Counted from the first letter of the stretch, positions 23,666-33,084 are shown. The stretch is DNA of 64,000 bases from Pseudoalteromonas neustonica (GCF_001653135.1 NZ_BDDS01000020.1:1-64000); one strand, 5' to 3'. Numbers and translations: made by a program. Notes: generated from the sequence alone by a model not told the origin.

Positions 23666-24775
23666 ATGAGCACACAATGGCACACATTTAAAAGTAAAGT
23701 TGAACACTGTTTATGTCCACCGGGTGATGGTGTATTTACGGTCAATACAGCACAAGAAAGAAAAGCAGCACTGCGTAATAAATTGTATGGCCAAACTGAT
23801 AATGTTGATGTGCTATGGCGTGACTCGTTAATTAATCTACCAGAAAGTGAGCATAAGGCAGTTATGCTTGGAATTAGTTCAGATTGTGGTGGTGGGATTT
23901 TGCGTGGAGCAAATTGGGGACCATTGTTTTTGCGTTCAGCATTAATTGATCAGCAGCCTCAAGCTAAATCATTCGATTTAGGTGATGTGCGTGTGATCCC
24001 ACATTTATTGCATGATAAGTACCTAAATGAAGCGACTATTAGTAACTGTCAAAAGGCATTATACGATAACCCAAGCAGTGAATATTATGTCAGCCCATTG
24101 TCAATCACTGAAGATGTGTGCGATAGCTTTTACGCAACCTTTACTGATAAAGGAATTTTTGGCATCGGTGGCGATCATTCAATTAGTTACCCGTTAACAA
24201 AAGCGTATTTAAAAGCAAAACGCGCGCAAGGTAAACGCACCGCTATTATTCATTTTGATGCCCACACAGATTTACTCGTTGAACGTTTAGGCATTGATTT
24301 ATGTTTTGGTTCATGGTGTACGCATATTTTAGAATTTTTACCAGCGCCGCATCACCTTATCCAATTTGGTATTCGTTCAAGTGGTAAACCAAAGGAACAC
24401 TGGGAATCAACGTTTGGTGTTAAACAGCATTGGGCACATGAAATTATTGAACGTGGCGCGCAGGCAATTGCAGCGGATGCGATTGCACAGCTAAAAGCAG
24501 ATAACGTTGATGAGCTTTATGTTAGTTTTGATATTGATGCGCTAGATGAAGAATTTGCTTCAGCGACGGGCACACCAGAAGGCAATGGCTTAACGCCACA
24601 ACATGCCCTCGATATTTTAGTCGCACTGGCGGATGAATTTCCAATTACAGGTGCTGATATGATGGAGATTGCCCCATTTACAGACAGTTCATTAGTTGGT
24701 CAATCAAGCTCAGACACAACGCTTAGGGAAGGTGCTAAAATCTCAGCATTTTTAATTAATGCAATGAATCGTTAA
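23666..24775 (+). CDS. Arginase/formimidoylglutamase-family ureohydrolase
   Basis: This 369-residue protein belongs to the ureohydrolase family. The manganese ligands are in GGDHSISYP, HFDAHTDLL and SFDIDALD. The C-terminal MEIAPFTDSS is the family's end motif. It is longer than arginase or agmatinase (about 300) through an N-terminal extension of about 70 residues. Members hydrolyse guanidino groups (arginine, agmatine, guanidinobutyrate) or formimidoylglutamate; no hut genes lie nearby, so the substrate is open. The start is ATG 23666 (a GTG lies directly upstream), with AAGGAA at 23655-23660. It is monocistronic with its own terminator. Confidence 0.85.
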   Translation: MSTQWHTFKSKVEHCLCPPGDGVFTVNTAQERKAALRNKLYGQTDNVDVLWRDSLINLPESEHKAVMLGISSDCGGGILRGANWGPLFLRSALIDQQPQAKSFDLGDVRVIPHLLHDKYLNEATISNCQKALYDNPSSEYYVSPLSITEDVCDSFYATFTDKGIFGIGGDHSISYPLTKAYLKAKRAQGKRTAIIHFDAHTDLLVERLGIDLCFGSWCTHILEFLPAPHHLIQFGIRSSGKPKEHWESTFGVKQHWAHEIIERGAQAIAADAIAQLKADNVDELYVSFDIDALDEEFASATGTPEGNGLTPQHALDILVALADEFPITGADMMEIAPFTDSSLVGQSSSDTTLREGAKISAFLINAMNR

Positions 24776-24795
24776 GTTTTATTCGGTACGCATTA

Positions 24796-24824
24796 AAAAA
24801 CAGACCCTTTGTGGTCTGTTTTTA
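24796..24824 (+). terminator. Rho-independent terminator of ureohydrolase gene
   Basis: CAGACC (24801-24806), a 6-base loop and GGTCTG (24813-24818) are flanked by an A run and a T run, giving a stem of at least 10 pairs ending in TTTTT. It lies 20 bases after the stop. Confidence 0.88.
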
Positions 24825-24898
24825 TTCACATACCCGTAATTTGCCGCTATATTCAACTTATATAAAAGAATGATATAAAAAAAATCTGTGGGGCAACA

Positions 24899-25588
24899 GT
24901 GGCTAAATGGTGTTATTTTTTATTTATAATTATTAGTAATCAATGCGTAGCTAAATTACATGTAGTTACGGAAAACTTCCCGCCTGCCCAATACTTAGAT
25001 GAAAACGATCGTTTAGTGGGTTATGTTGCCGATAAAGTACGCTTAGTACTTGATCAAGCAAAGATTGATTACACACTTTCAGTTAATAATTGGAGTACCG
25101 TATTTAATACAGCCTTAAGAGACCCCCAAACATGTATTTTCTCAGTCGTTCGTTCATCAGAACGAGAAAACAAGCTTTTTTGGGTCGCTGAAATAGCTGA
25201 ATTAAAAACATATTTGTATGCACTTGATTCAAAAAATATTACGATCACTGAGCTCAATGACGCAAAAAAAATGAATGTCGCAGTACTAAAAGATAACTAC
25301 AGTCATCAATATTTGCGTTCACAAGGCTTTGAAGATGGAAAAAACTTGATGCTGATTAATAGCTTCGATAACATATTTAAAATTATAAAAAACCGTAAAA
25401 GTAGTATTGATTTGGTTGTATTGCCGGAGCAACGTGTTCGTTATGAAGAATCAATAAATCACGTTGCTACATCATTAAAATCTGTTTATCGTTTAAACGT
25501 AGAACAACCGCCTTTATACTTTGCGTGTAATAAAAACTTAGACCCTTCAATTAAATCAAAATTGCTTAGTGCCTTTTCGCACTATTGA
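24899..25588 (+). CDS. Periplasmic solute-binding-like protein (SBP family 3)
   Basis: This 229-residue protein has a signal peptide (residues 1-19, ending CVAK) followed by a small bacterial extracellular solute-binding domain of family 3. The pattern LHVVTENFPPAQYLDENDRLVGYVADKVRLVL is typical, as is the hinge near FSVVRSSEREN. No transporter gene is adjacent, and this stand-alone type is common in Alteromonadales and often of unknown role. The start is GTG 24899 behind GGGGCA. Amino-acid or polar solute binding is the family norm, but no ligand can be named. Confidence 0.8.
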   Translation: MAKWCYFLFIIISNQCVAKLHVVTENFPPAQYLDENDRLVGYVADKVRLVLDQAKIDYTLSVNNWSTVFNTALRDPQTCIFSVVRSSERENKLFWVAEIAELKTYLYALDSKNITITELNDAKKMNVAVLKDNYSHQYLRSQGFEDGKNLMLINSFDNIFKIIKNRKSSIDLVVLPEQRVRYEESINHVATSLKSVYRLNVEQPPLYFACNKNLDPSIKSKLLSAFSHY

Positions 25589-25801
25589 TAAATATGATGC
25601 TGCACTACTTTGCGTACATGTCTATTTTATAGAGTACTGCCAGATTTTTAGTTTATCTCACTTAAAAACAACACTTACACTATCTATTACATTGATATTA
25701 AATGCTTTTTAATATTATTTAAATATAAATTGCTCCGCATTTAAAAGAGGCTATAATCCAGCTGCTTTTGCTTATAAAAGCGTTTATTTTTGGAGCTATA
25801 A

Positions 25802-27109
25802 ATGGGTGATTTAATCGGGATTGGCTTATTAATCTTGATCAGTGCGTTGTTTGCGATGTCAGAAATTGCGATAGCCGCATCACGTAAAATAAAATTAAGA
25901 GTCATGGCTGATGAAGGTAATATTAAAGCTGCTGCGGTCTTAAAATTACAAGAAAAACCGGGTGCATTTTTTGCCATGATCCAGATTGCGCTAAATGCGA
26001 TTGCGATTTTAGGCGGTATAGTTGGTGAACAAGCACTTTCGCCATACGTTGAAAGTGTACTGACGATATTTTATCAAGGACCTTTGCTTGAGCAAATGAG
26101 CTTTATTTTATCGTTTTTAGCGATTACCTCTTTATTTATTTTATTTGCTGATTTATTGCCGAAACGCTTAGCCATGATTTTGCCGGAAGCTGTTGCTGTG
26201 CGGGTTGTTACTATTATGCGTTGGGTGACGTTTGCTTTAACACCGCTGGTATTGTTTTTTAATGGTGTCACTAATATTGTGCTACGGCTATTTAACGTGC
26301 CAGCTGAACGTGAAGATATTGTAACCACAGAAGATATAGTGGCAATGATGGATGCTGGCGCGGAATACGGTAGTCTGCAACAACAAGAATACGATTTAAT
26401 TGGTAATGTGTTTGATCTAGAAGCCCGCTTCTTATCCAGCGTAATGTCACCACGTGATCAAATTGTGTATTTTGATATTAAAGAAGCCAGTGCTGATATT
26501 TCGAGTAAAATTATCGATCATCCGCATAATCACTTTTTAGTATGCAATGGTAACTTAGACAAACTAATTGGCTCAGTTGAGTCTAAAGATATTCTACGTC
26601 AAGTGCTCAAAGGCGAAGCGGCGAATATTAATGATGATTTATTAGAAAAAGATATTTTCTATTTGCCAGAGACACTCAGCTTATCAGAGGCATTAAATGC
26701 ATTTAAAGGCGCAGCTAAACCTTTTGCTGTGGTGGTTAATGAGTACGCTTTAGTGGTGGGTATTGTGACCGTTAAAGATCTTATGAAAGGGTTTATGGGA
26801 GATTTAATAACTCATACTGGCGATGAATTAATTATTGAACGTGATGAAAACTCGTGGTTAGTCGATGGTCTAACGCCAATAGTTGAACTGGCTAAAGTAC
26901 TGGATGTTGACGAGTTCCCAGATCAAATGCATTACGAAACAGTTGCTGGCTATTTGATTTATATGATGAAGCGCATCCCCAAACGGGCTGAGTATATTCA
27001 ATACGGTGGTTTTAAGTTTGAAGTTGTAGATGTAGAAGGTATTCGAGTAGAGCAGCTCTTGGTATCAAAAATAGCTGCGGCGACGAATACCGCATCAGGA
27101 CATATCTAA
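25802..27109 (+). CDS. CorC/HlyC-type membrane protein (DUF21-CBS)
   Basis: This 435-residue inner-membrane protein has an N-terminal DUF21 (CNNM) region with about four membrane segments (residues 1-165, starting MGDLIGIGLLILISALFAMSEIA). A pair of CBS domains follows (about 200-335, with VMSPRDQIVYFD and KPFAVVVNEYALVVGIVTVKDLMKG). A CorC/HlyC C-terminal domain (about 345-425, with DENSWLVDGLTPIVEL) completes it. It resembles YtfL/TlyC-type proteins, which are linked to metal ion or polyamine export. There is no sign of haemolysin function. It stands alone, followed by a family 1 inverted-repeat element. Confidence 0.9.
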   Translation: MGDLIGIGLLILISALFAMSEIAIAASRKIKLRVMADEGNIKAAAVLKLQEKPGAFFAMIQIALNAIAILGGIVGEQALSPYVESVLTIFYQGPLLEQMSFILSFLAITSLFILFADLLPKRLAMILPEAVAVRVVTIMRWVTFALTPLVLFFNGVTNIVLRLFNVPAEREDIVTTEDIVAMMDAGAEYGSLQQQEYDLIGNVFDLEARFLSSVMSPRDQIVYFDIKEASADISSKIIDHPHNHFLVCNGNLDKLIGSVESKDILRQVLKGEAANINDDLLEKDIFYLPETLSLSEALNAFKGAAKPFAVVVNEYALVVGIVTVKDLMKGFMGDLITHTGDELIIERDENSWLVDGLTPIVELAKVLDVDEFPDQMHYETVAGYLIYMMKRIPKRAEYIQYGGFKFEVVDVEGIRVEQLLVSKIAAATNTASGHI

Positions 27110-27316
27110 GGCGCGTTAAATTAATCATTCAGGCATTTCAAAGGGGCTTACTTCATCGTGTTACTTTATTTAAAATAGCGCCTGATGTTAAGCCCTGCAT
27201 AATGCACACATAGAGCGCACGTTATTAAAGTGTGGTTATACAACTTTATTAAAAACGTTATCAGTGTGGCGAGTTAAATAACCCATTCAGTGACAAATTA
27301 CTTATATACGACGACA
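27110..27316. other. Gene-free stretch after corC-like gene
   Basis: No ORF or known RNA is visible. The pair ggggctta and taagccc (about 27142 and 27189) could form a loose hairpin, but no T run follows. Confidence 0.35.
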
Positions 27317-27593
27317 TATAGCCAAGCTACCTCAAGATACAGAATTTAGCGTTTCACAGGGGCGCAATATCAAGGCGTTACTTTGCAACAATGGCAATCC
27401 CTTTTAATAAGTAACAACGATGAGAGTGAGTTCCTGTGAAACGCCCATCGTATTGGTTTTAAAGCGATTTATACTGCGTTACTTTTATAAGGGATTGATT
27501 TTAACAATAGAACCACTATTATTTGCAATCAATGCCTTGCCTAAATCGCTTTAAATTCCAACGACGCTCGCATCTTGAGGTGGTTTGGGTATA
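27317..27593. repeat. Family 1 inverted-repeat element, full copy (277 bp)
   Basis: The ends are terminal inverted repeats: the left begins TATAGCCAAGCTACCTCAAG and the right, read in reverse, TATACCCAAACCACCTCAAG. A nested inverted pair, GCGTTTCACAGG and CCTGTGAAACGC, lies inside. There is no ORF. It aligns over most of its length with 33085-33334 and shares its ends with 13692-13753. This fits a MITE mobilised by a transposase encoded elsewhere. Confidence 0.82.
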
Positions 27594-27743
27594 GATGTAG
27601 ATCAATACAGGAAAGTTGGCGAAACCAACGCTAAAAGATCAAACACGTCCTACATATTTTATTTATTTTATAGCTCAGCTTGTTGTTAATAACTAGATGG
27701 TTAACAATACAGACAGTGTTTAATTATTGGGTATAGATTAGTT

Positions 27744-29372
27744 ATGCTAATACAGTCACTTGGATTTATTTCACGTGTTAAACGCAGGGTGTTTTTACTC
27801 TGTTTGCTTGCTGGTTCTTCGTCAGTATTTGCTGATAATAAAGAACAAACATTGATTATCATGGGCAGCGAAATTGAGACCTGCACCACTTTGAGCCCAC
27901 AGTTTTGTAATATAGACACCCCATTGAGGAATGAAAAAGGCGCGCTTTATTCATTAACGCCAAAAGCAATCAAAAGGTTAGAAATTAATTGGCCAACAGA
28001 CGACAAAAGCCAATTAGTAGCAACTGTCAGTCATTTAAATACACTGCTTAAACAGCATCCGTTGCCCCTTAGCAAACAAGAATTGTTATGGGCATGGCGT
28101 GATATTGCAAGTAAGCAATTGAGTGAATTATCGCAAATTGAGTTTGATTATGTAATTGATATGCTAGAAATCTCGCATTTAGATGGGCTGCGTAACGTGT
28201 TCAGTATTGATGCTAAGAATAGTAAGAAATCTCAAGATTGGTTAACAAAAACGTACAAATTTATAGCGGCTAGCTTAAAAGTTAAAACTGAAAAGCCAAC
28301 TCTATTAGTGATAACAACAGCTGCTCGGGACCCCTATGCTTCAGCTAATTATTATGAAACGTTATTATCGCAGACCGGTGTTGCACTTGAGTGGCTGCCA
28401 CTGACACCAGGGCTTGCCAAAGCATTACATGAAAAAAAATGTGAGCAGTTAGATACATTTCGTGTTCAGGCTGGTGTGCATAACCGTGCTAACGTTTACC
28501 CTAAACGTGTAGCAATAGAGCAAGCAGCCTGTTTACAAGGTACTGACAAACTAATCAAGCGGATTAAAAATAGCACCGGTGTTATTTTAATCGGAGCTGA
28601 ATTTGATACTGCAACAGATCAACGATTACGGACAACGTTATTTGACTCACAAGGAAATGCCTACCCGTGGACGAGCGCTATAGCTGACTCATCAGTATTA
28701 GTAACTTCAGGTTATAGTGGTAATTTATTATCGGGTGGACGTACTCAATTTGGTCCCGTTGCCACGGTCAAACCAATCTCCAGTTTAGCTGCGCTGCGCG
28801 GAGAACGTAGCGTGTCAGCAGGTGGCGTGGGTAGTATTACATTTGCGTTGCTTGACACATATTTTAGTGAGCAAAATCGTACAATTGGCTTGGCGAAGTC
28901 TCTTGATGCAAATATGCAACCTAATGGCATTGGTATTGATGAGAATACGAGTCTTGTGGTTATTAAATCACCTCACGAAAACGTATTAACGGTGCTTGGT
29001 GAGCATGGGGTAGTGCATTTGAAATCGTTAGCTAAACAGCAATTCCAGTTTAATTATTGGCCTGCAGGCGCTGTAGTTGAAATGAAAAAATACGGCTTTA
29101 TATTGAGTAAACGTAGTATTGATAAAGCGTTACCGACAGTGAAAATACCGCCTTTGCCAATGCTGCGTTTTGACAAAATACTCACAGATGCAAAATTACG
29201 CTCGCTTACCCAAGCGATGTGTTTAAGCAATGAACAATCTGCGGTAGGCCAGCAAGATGAGTTTATTGTAAGTTTAGATGCTGCAAAAAACACGCAGTAC
29301 CATCGCATTAATTCCAGTAGTTATGGATGTGCTATAGAGCAACTAAAGTTAACTATTACAACAATTCAATAA
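27744..29372 (+). CDS. Exported cyanophycinase-like protein (peptidase S51 family)
   Basis: This 542-residue protein starts with a signal peptide (about residues 1-30, ending VFA). The central part resembles cyanophycinase-type serine peptidases: TGVILIGAEFDTATDQRLRTTLF recalls the GGDQ/R-L region, SAGGVGSITFALLDTYF the nucleophile Ser-Ala-Gly region, and NGIGIDENTSLVV is the family's typical end motif. Cyanophycinases cleave the storage polymer of arginine and aspartate; exported relatives in heterotrophs may act on other peptides. It carries an N-terminal extension of about 170 residues with no match I recognise. Monocistronic; the substrate is unproven. Confidence 0.7.
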   Translation: MLIQSLGFISRVKRRVFLLCLLAGSSSVFADNKEQTLIIMGSEIETCTTLSPQFCNIDTPLRNEKGALYSLTPKAIKRLEINWPTDDKSQLVATVSHLNTLLKQHPLPLSKQELLWAWRDIASKQLSELSQIEFDYVIDMLEISHLDGLRNVFSIDAKNSKKSQDWLTKTYKFIAASLKVKTEKPTLLVITTAARDPYASANYYETLLSQTGVALEWLPLTPGLAKALHEKKCEQLDTFRVQAGVHNRANVYPKRVAIEQAACLQGTDKLIKRIKNSTGVILIGAEFDTATDQRLRTTLFDSQGNAYPWTSAIADSSVLVTSGYSGNLLSGGRTQFGPVATVKPISSLAALRGERSVSAGGVGSITFALLDTYFSEQNRTIGLAKSLDANMQPNGIGIDENTSLVVIKSPHENVLTVLGEHGVVHLKSLAKQQFQFNYWPAGAVVEMKKYGFILSKRSIDKALPTVKIPPLPMLRFDKILTDAKLRSLTQAMCLSNEQSAVGQQDEFIVSLDAAKNTQYHRINSSSYGCAIEQLKLTITTIQ

Positions 29373-29445
29373 GAGTGACTTACTCAGTAAGATGGTAAAT
29401 AACTTACTGAGTAGTTTAAACTGCGTCTTTATGGTGTATTTAGAG

Positions 29446-29515
29446 ATTCGACATTCGACATTCGACATTCGACATTCGATATTAGATATTAGATATTAGA
29501 TATTAGATATTAGAT
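29446..29515. repeat. Tandem 7-base repeat, ten units
   Basis: Ten consecutive 7-mers: four ATTCGAC, one ATTCGAT and five ATTAGAT. The unit changes step by step, with the hybrid unit at the changeover, which suggests slipped-strand expansion from two neighbouring seeds. It lies in the intergenic region between the cyanophycinase-like gene and ilvE and codes for nothing. Confidence 0.9.
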
Positions 29516-30000
29516 CAAATAACGATCGTGGTTTCTCTTTTTAAACTCTTTTCGCTAATAATTCACGCTTGTTGATGTCAATGAGCTTGTGATTATCATA
29601 ATTTATAATGTTAAACACCTCAGTTTGAGAAACAGGTTATATAGGCAAAATCTATTTATTTAGATGGAGATACAATAAGCCCAAAGGGCTATTGTTTATA
29701 TAAAAACAATAACAACAGCTCAACCATGCTTTTATTTTCCAGCCATTGTTGTTAATTAGCTTAACAGTAAACAGCATCTTGGCAGGAATATTTATTTAAT
29801 AGAAATAAAATATTACGGTACTAAATGCGCAAGTTAGCTTTAAATGGAGCCTAAATTGTCGATTAAAGCGAGTATTTTCAATTAACTGATCAGTCAGTTG
29901 CTTTGAAGTCATTAAAAGCCTTATTTTAGCTATGGTTAAACAGTGCATGATTGTCATACAATGGGGTTAAAGTAGACCACAATAATAAAGAGAGATAAAA
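29516..30000. other. Leader region of ilvE
   Basis: No gene is visible. Two neighbouring small hairpins stand out: agccc/gggct around 29678-29690 and ATTGTTT/AAACAAT around 29691-29709. They might affect ilvE expression, but I see no leader peptide rich in branched-chain codons and no T run, so attenuation is not supported. Confidence 0.35.
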
Positions 30001-31002
30001 ATGGCAGCGTTTGGTACGGTATTTATGCCGCAGATGATTCAAGCTCGTTTTACAGACAATGCGTGGAGTGAAAGCTCGGTTGTTCCTTCGGATAAAATTG
30101 AACTACATGCTGGGGCCCATGTATTACATTATTCAAGTACATGTTTTGAGGGCTTAAAAGCCTTTCGCCATGAAGATGGCTCAGTGTATATTTTTCGTAT
30201 GGATGCCAATATAGCCCGTATGATACAAAGCTCGCATTTATTAAGCTTACCTGAGGTCGATGGACCCATGCTTGAAAAAATGATCATTGATATTGTACGT
30301 CAATATGCAGATGAAACACCTTTACCACCTGGCTCTATGTATATCCGCCCAACACATATTGGTACTGAGGCGGCAATAGGCAAAGCAGCGGTGCCGTCAC
30401 TCAATTCGTTATTATATGTATTGTTATCGCCTGTAGGGGATTACTTTGCGGGTGGTGCGACTGCGCTGCGCGTTTTACTTGAAGAAGACGGAATGCGTTG
30501 TGCACCACATATGGGCATGATCAAAAGTGGTGGTAACTACGCGAGTGCATTAGCACCAATTACTGCCGCACGGGTTAAGTACAAAGCAGATCAAATATTG
30601 TTCTGTCCAGGCGGTGATGTACAAGAAACTGGTGCAGCAAATTTTATTTTAATTGATGGCAACGAAATCATCACTAAAGCGCTAGACAGTACTTTTTTAC
30701 ACGGTGTTACGCGCAGCAGTATTTTAACGATTGCAAAAGATTTAGGTATGACGGTATCTGAACGCAATTTCACTGTAACAGAGCTACTAGAGCGTGCTGC
30801 AAAACCAGGCACAGAAGCTGCGCTTTCTGGCACTGCAGCTGTATTAACGCCAGTAGGTACTTTTATCCATAATGATACAGAGTACAAAGTAGGCAGCGGT
30901 GAGCCAGGACCAACAACCATGCGTTTGCGCCAAGCTCTTAACGATATTCAGTGGGGCAAAGCACAAGACACTCACGGTTGGTTAACTAAAATAGACGTGT
31001 AA
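30001..31002 (+). CDS. ilvE: Branched-chain amino acid aminotransferase
   Basis: This 333-residue fold-type IV PLP enzyme matches class IV aminotransferases. Hallmarks are HYSSTCFEGLKAFRHEDGS near the start, RPTHIGTEAAIG, HMGMIKSGGNYASAL (the usual family region with the PLP lysine), QETGAANFILIDG and LHGVTRSSIL. It transfers amino groups between leucine, isoleucine or valine and 2-oxoglutarate. It is nearer the group II type (about 330-360 residues) than the shorter E. coli IlvE. No ilv biosynthetic genes are adjacent, so a catabolic role is possible. A GAGAGA ribosome site lies 5-10 bases before ATG 30001. A family 2 element is inserted between stop and terminator. Confidence 0.9.
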   Translation: MAAFGTVFMPQMIQARFTDNAWSESSVVPSDKIELHAGAHVLHYSSTCFEGLKAFRHEDGSVYIFRMDANIARMIQSSHLLSLPEVDGPMLEKMIIDIVRQYADETPLPPGSMYIRPTHIGTEAAIGKAAVPSLNSLLYVLLSPVGDYFAGGATALRVLLEEDGMRCAPHMGMIKSGGNYASALAPITAARVKYKADQILFCPGGDVQETGAANFILIDGNEIITKALDSTFLHGVTRSSILTIAKDLGMTVSERNFTVTELLERAAKPGTEAALSGTAAVLTPVGTFIHNDTEYKVGSGEPGPTTMRLRQALNDIQWGKAQDTHGWLTKIDV

Positions 31003-31005
31003 ACT

Positions 31006-31193
31006 CTAGGGCAAGTTGACCTTTCGTGATTGATTTTACAGCAGTATGTTTGGTATTTAGGCAATGGGCGTGAGCAGGACGCGTAAGCTTTGCCCGGTTT
31101 TTAACTTAGCCCGCTCGATTACAAACCTCGCGCCGCGATTAAATCGCCCCTAGATTGAACAAATTTCAATCCACAAAGGTCAACACGCCCTAG
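31006..31193. repeat. Family 2 inverted-repeat element (188 bp)
   Basis: The left end CTAGGGCAAGTTGACC and the right end, read in reverse, CTAGGGCGTGTTGACC are terminal inverted repeats. There is no ORF. The inner segment around 31113-31164 is the reverse complement of 60571-60617 (both include ATCGCGGCGCGAGG on one strand). It begins 4 bases after the ilvE stop codon. Confidence 0.8.
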
Positions 31194-31209
31194 CTACTTG
31201 TTTTACATT

Positions 31210-31240
31210 AAGCCTAGACTATTTATTAGCCTAGGCTTTT
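31210..31240 (+). terminator. Terminator behind ilvE, displaced by repeat element
   Basis: AAGCCTAG (31210-31217) pairs with CTAGGCTT (31231-31238), followed by TTTT. It is about 205 bases from the ilvE stop because the family 2 element lies between. Confidence 0.8.
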
Positions 31241-31433
31241 TTATGACCTATTTAATGTAAATAAGTAACACGAGTATGAATATATGACTAATATTAATAA
31301 AGTAACAGCAAGGTATTTAATTTTAACTACATAATAAAAAACAATTTTTTTAGCTGCATGATTCTTGCAAAGTAATTTTCATAATTATGAGATTAATATT
31401 CGATATTAAAACGAACACTTAAAAGGAGCATGT

Positions 31434-33050
31434 ATGTGGGCGGCAATAAGTTATTTACTGTTGGCAATCGTTTTTATAATAATGGGGTGGCAAGTTAGCC
31501 CAAGTTATTTTTCGGTTCTGTTTTACTGGACAGCCTTATCATTAACGTTGGTCGGTTGTGCGTATGTTTTTAATATAGCAAAAATTTTTCGCAAACGTGA
31601 AAACGGCGTTATTCCATTTTATATACGCTGGGCATTCATCCCATTTTTACTCGGCGCACAGGTTTATAATGCGTGGAGTCGTAAGCACGATAAAGTGCCA
31701 CCACTGCAACAAATAAATGAGCATTTGTTTTTAGCCTGTCGTTTGTTTCCCTCAGATATAGATACGCTAAAAGATAATGGCATTACGGCTATTTTAGACG
31801 TTACGTGTGAGTTTGATGGTCTTGAGTGGAGTTCAACGCAAGAAAGCATCAAGTACCTCAATATTCCTGTACTTGATCATCGAGCACCTACACGCTCTCA
31901 GCTAAATCAAGCAATTAACTGGATTGCACATCATGTTAAAGAAAATCGTCGCATTGTAGTTCATTGTGCGCTGGGAAGAGGGCGTTCGGTATTTGTAATG
32001 GCAGCATATTTGTTAAGCCAAAATAAACATGCAGATGCACATCAGGTTTTAGCGCAAATAAAAGAGACTCGATCTACAGCAAACTTGAACAAACATCAGC
32101 TACGTCAATTATTAAAAAGCCACAAAAAAGGGGAGCTATTAATTAAAAATAAAGCAGTTTTGATTGCTAACCCAGTCTCTGGCACCAAATTGTGGGAGCA
32201 AAAAGAGCATGCAATTATTGCTCGTTTATCAGCGTATTATGATTTGAAAGTGATGACAACAAGCGCTGAACACAATGGTACTTTGCTTGCAAAGCAAGCA
32301 ATCAAAGAAAATCCTGATATGATCATCGCGTGTGGTGGAGATGGAACCGTTGCTGAAGTAGCCAGTGTGCTCGTTAATCAAGACTGTAAGTTAGGGATTA
32401 TTCCCTTAGGTACGGCTAATGCGTTGGCACATGTATTAATGGGAATACAATCGAAATTGATTCCGGTTGAGGTCGCGTGTGATTTGATTATTGATGGTCA
32501 AACTAAACAGATGGATACCGCATATTGTAACGGCGAACTAATGTTGTTACTTGCAGGAATTGGTTTTGAACAGCGTATGATTGAAAAAGCCGATAGAGAT
32601 ACAAAAAATGCAGTAGGTCAATTTGCCTATTTACAAGGGTTTTGGCAAGCACTGGGTACACAAAAAGCACAAGATTATAGTGTGCAACTTGATGACAACG
32701 CACCTCAAGTTATTAATACAAACAGTCTCGTTGTTGCTAATGCTGCACCCTTTACAACGTTGCTCGCGCAAGGAGGAGGGCAACCAAATCATTATGATGG
32801 TTTATTAGATGTGAATTGGCTAACCCCTAATCAAGATGCATCAGCAAATGCACTCAGTATTGCTGAACTAGTGTTTAGCAGTGTTACTCAAGCCCATTTA
32901 GCGCTTAACTCACATCATACAAATGCTAGGCGTGTGGAAATATCCGCCACTGATACTATAAAATACGTGATTGACGGTGAGGTAAAAGAAGCTGATAAGC
33001 TCATTATTGAAATTGAGCCGAAGTCATTAGCGGTAGTGTGTGCAGAGTAA
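31434..33050 (+). CDS. Dual-specificity phosphatase/diacylglycerol kinase fusion protein
   Basis: This 538-residue protein joins three parts. Residues 1-70 hold two or three membrane helices. About 80-220 is a dual-specificity/tyrosine phosphatase domain with the active-site loop VHCALGRGRS (Cys177, Arg183). About 235-535 is a YegS/LCB5-type lipid kinase catalytic domain with IIACGGDGTVAEVASVL near 299 and IPLGTANALAHVL. The kinase half uses ATP to phosphorylate diacylglycerol or sphingoid-type lipids; the phosphatase half could act on a lipid phosphate or phosphoprotein. Location is the inner membrane, facing the cytoplasm. The start ATG 31434 has AAGGAG at 31421-31426. Monocistronic. Confidence 0.88.
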   Translation: MWAAISYLLLAIVFIIMGWQVSPSYFSVLFYWTALSLTLVGCAYVFNIAKIFRKRENGVIPFYIRWAFIPFLLGAQVYNAWSRKHDKVPPLQQINEHLFLACRLFPSDIDTLKDNGITAILDVTCEFDGLEWSSTQESIKYLNIPVLDHRAPTRSQLNQAINWIAHHVKENRRIVVHCALGRGRSVFVMAAYLLSQNKHADAHQVLAQIKETRSTANLNKHQLRQLLKSHKKGELLIKNKAVLIANPVSGTKLWEQKEHAIIARLSAYYDLKVMTTSAEHNGTLLAKQAIKENPDMIIACGGDGTVAEVASVLVNQDCKLGIIPLGTANALAHVLMGIQSKLIPVEVACDLIIDGQTKQMDTAYCNGELMLLLAGIGFEQRMIEKADRDTKNAVGQFAYLQGFWQALGTQKAQDYSVQLDDNAPQVINTNSLVVANAAPFTTLLAQGGGQPNHYDGLLDVNWLTPNQDASANALSIAELVFSSVTQAHLALNSHHTNARRVEISATDTIKYVIDGEVKEADKLIIEIEPKSLAVVCAE

Positions 33051-33084
33051 AGGTTGTAATAAACATAGGCGCACAGAGTGCGAT

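Noticed and set aside
25802..27109. Haemolysin function for the CorC/HlyC-type protein
   Set aside because: The domain order (DUF21, CBS pair, CorC C-terminal) is that of ion-transport-related proteins; the haemolysin name is historical.
29446..29515. Possible small CRISPR array in the repeated heptamers
   Set aside because: The units are contiguous 7-mers with no spacers, and no cas genes lie nearby.
29660..30000. Transcription attenuator or riboswitch for ilvE
   Set aside because: There are small hairpins but no leader peptide rich in Ile, Val or Leu codons, no T run and no known riboswitch pattern.
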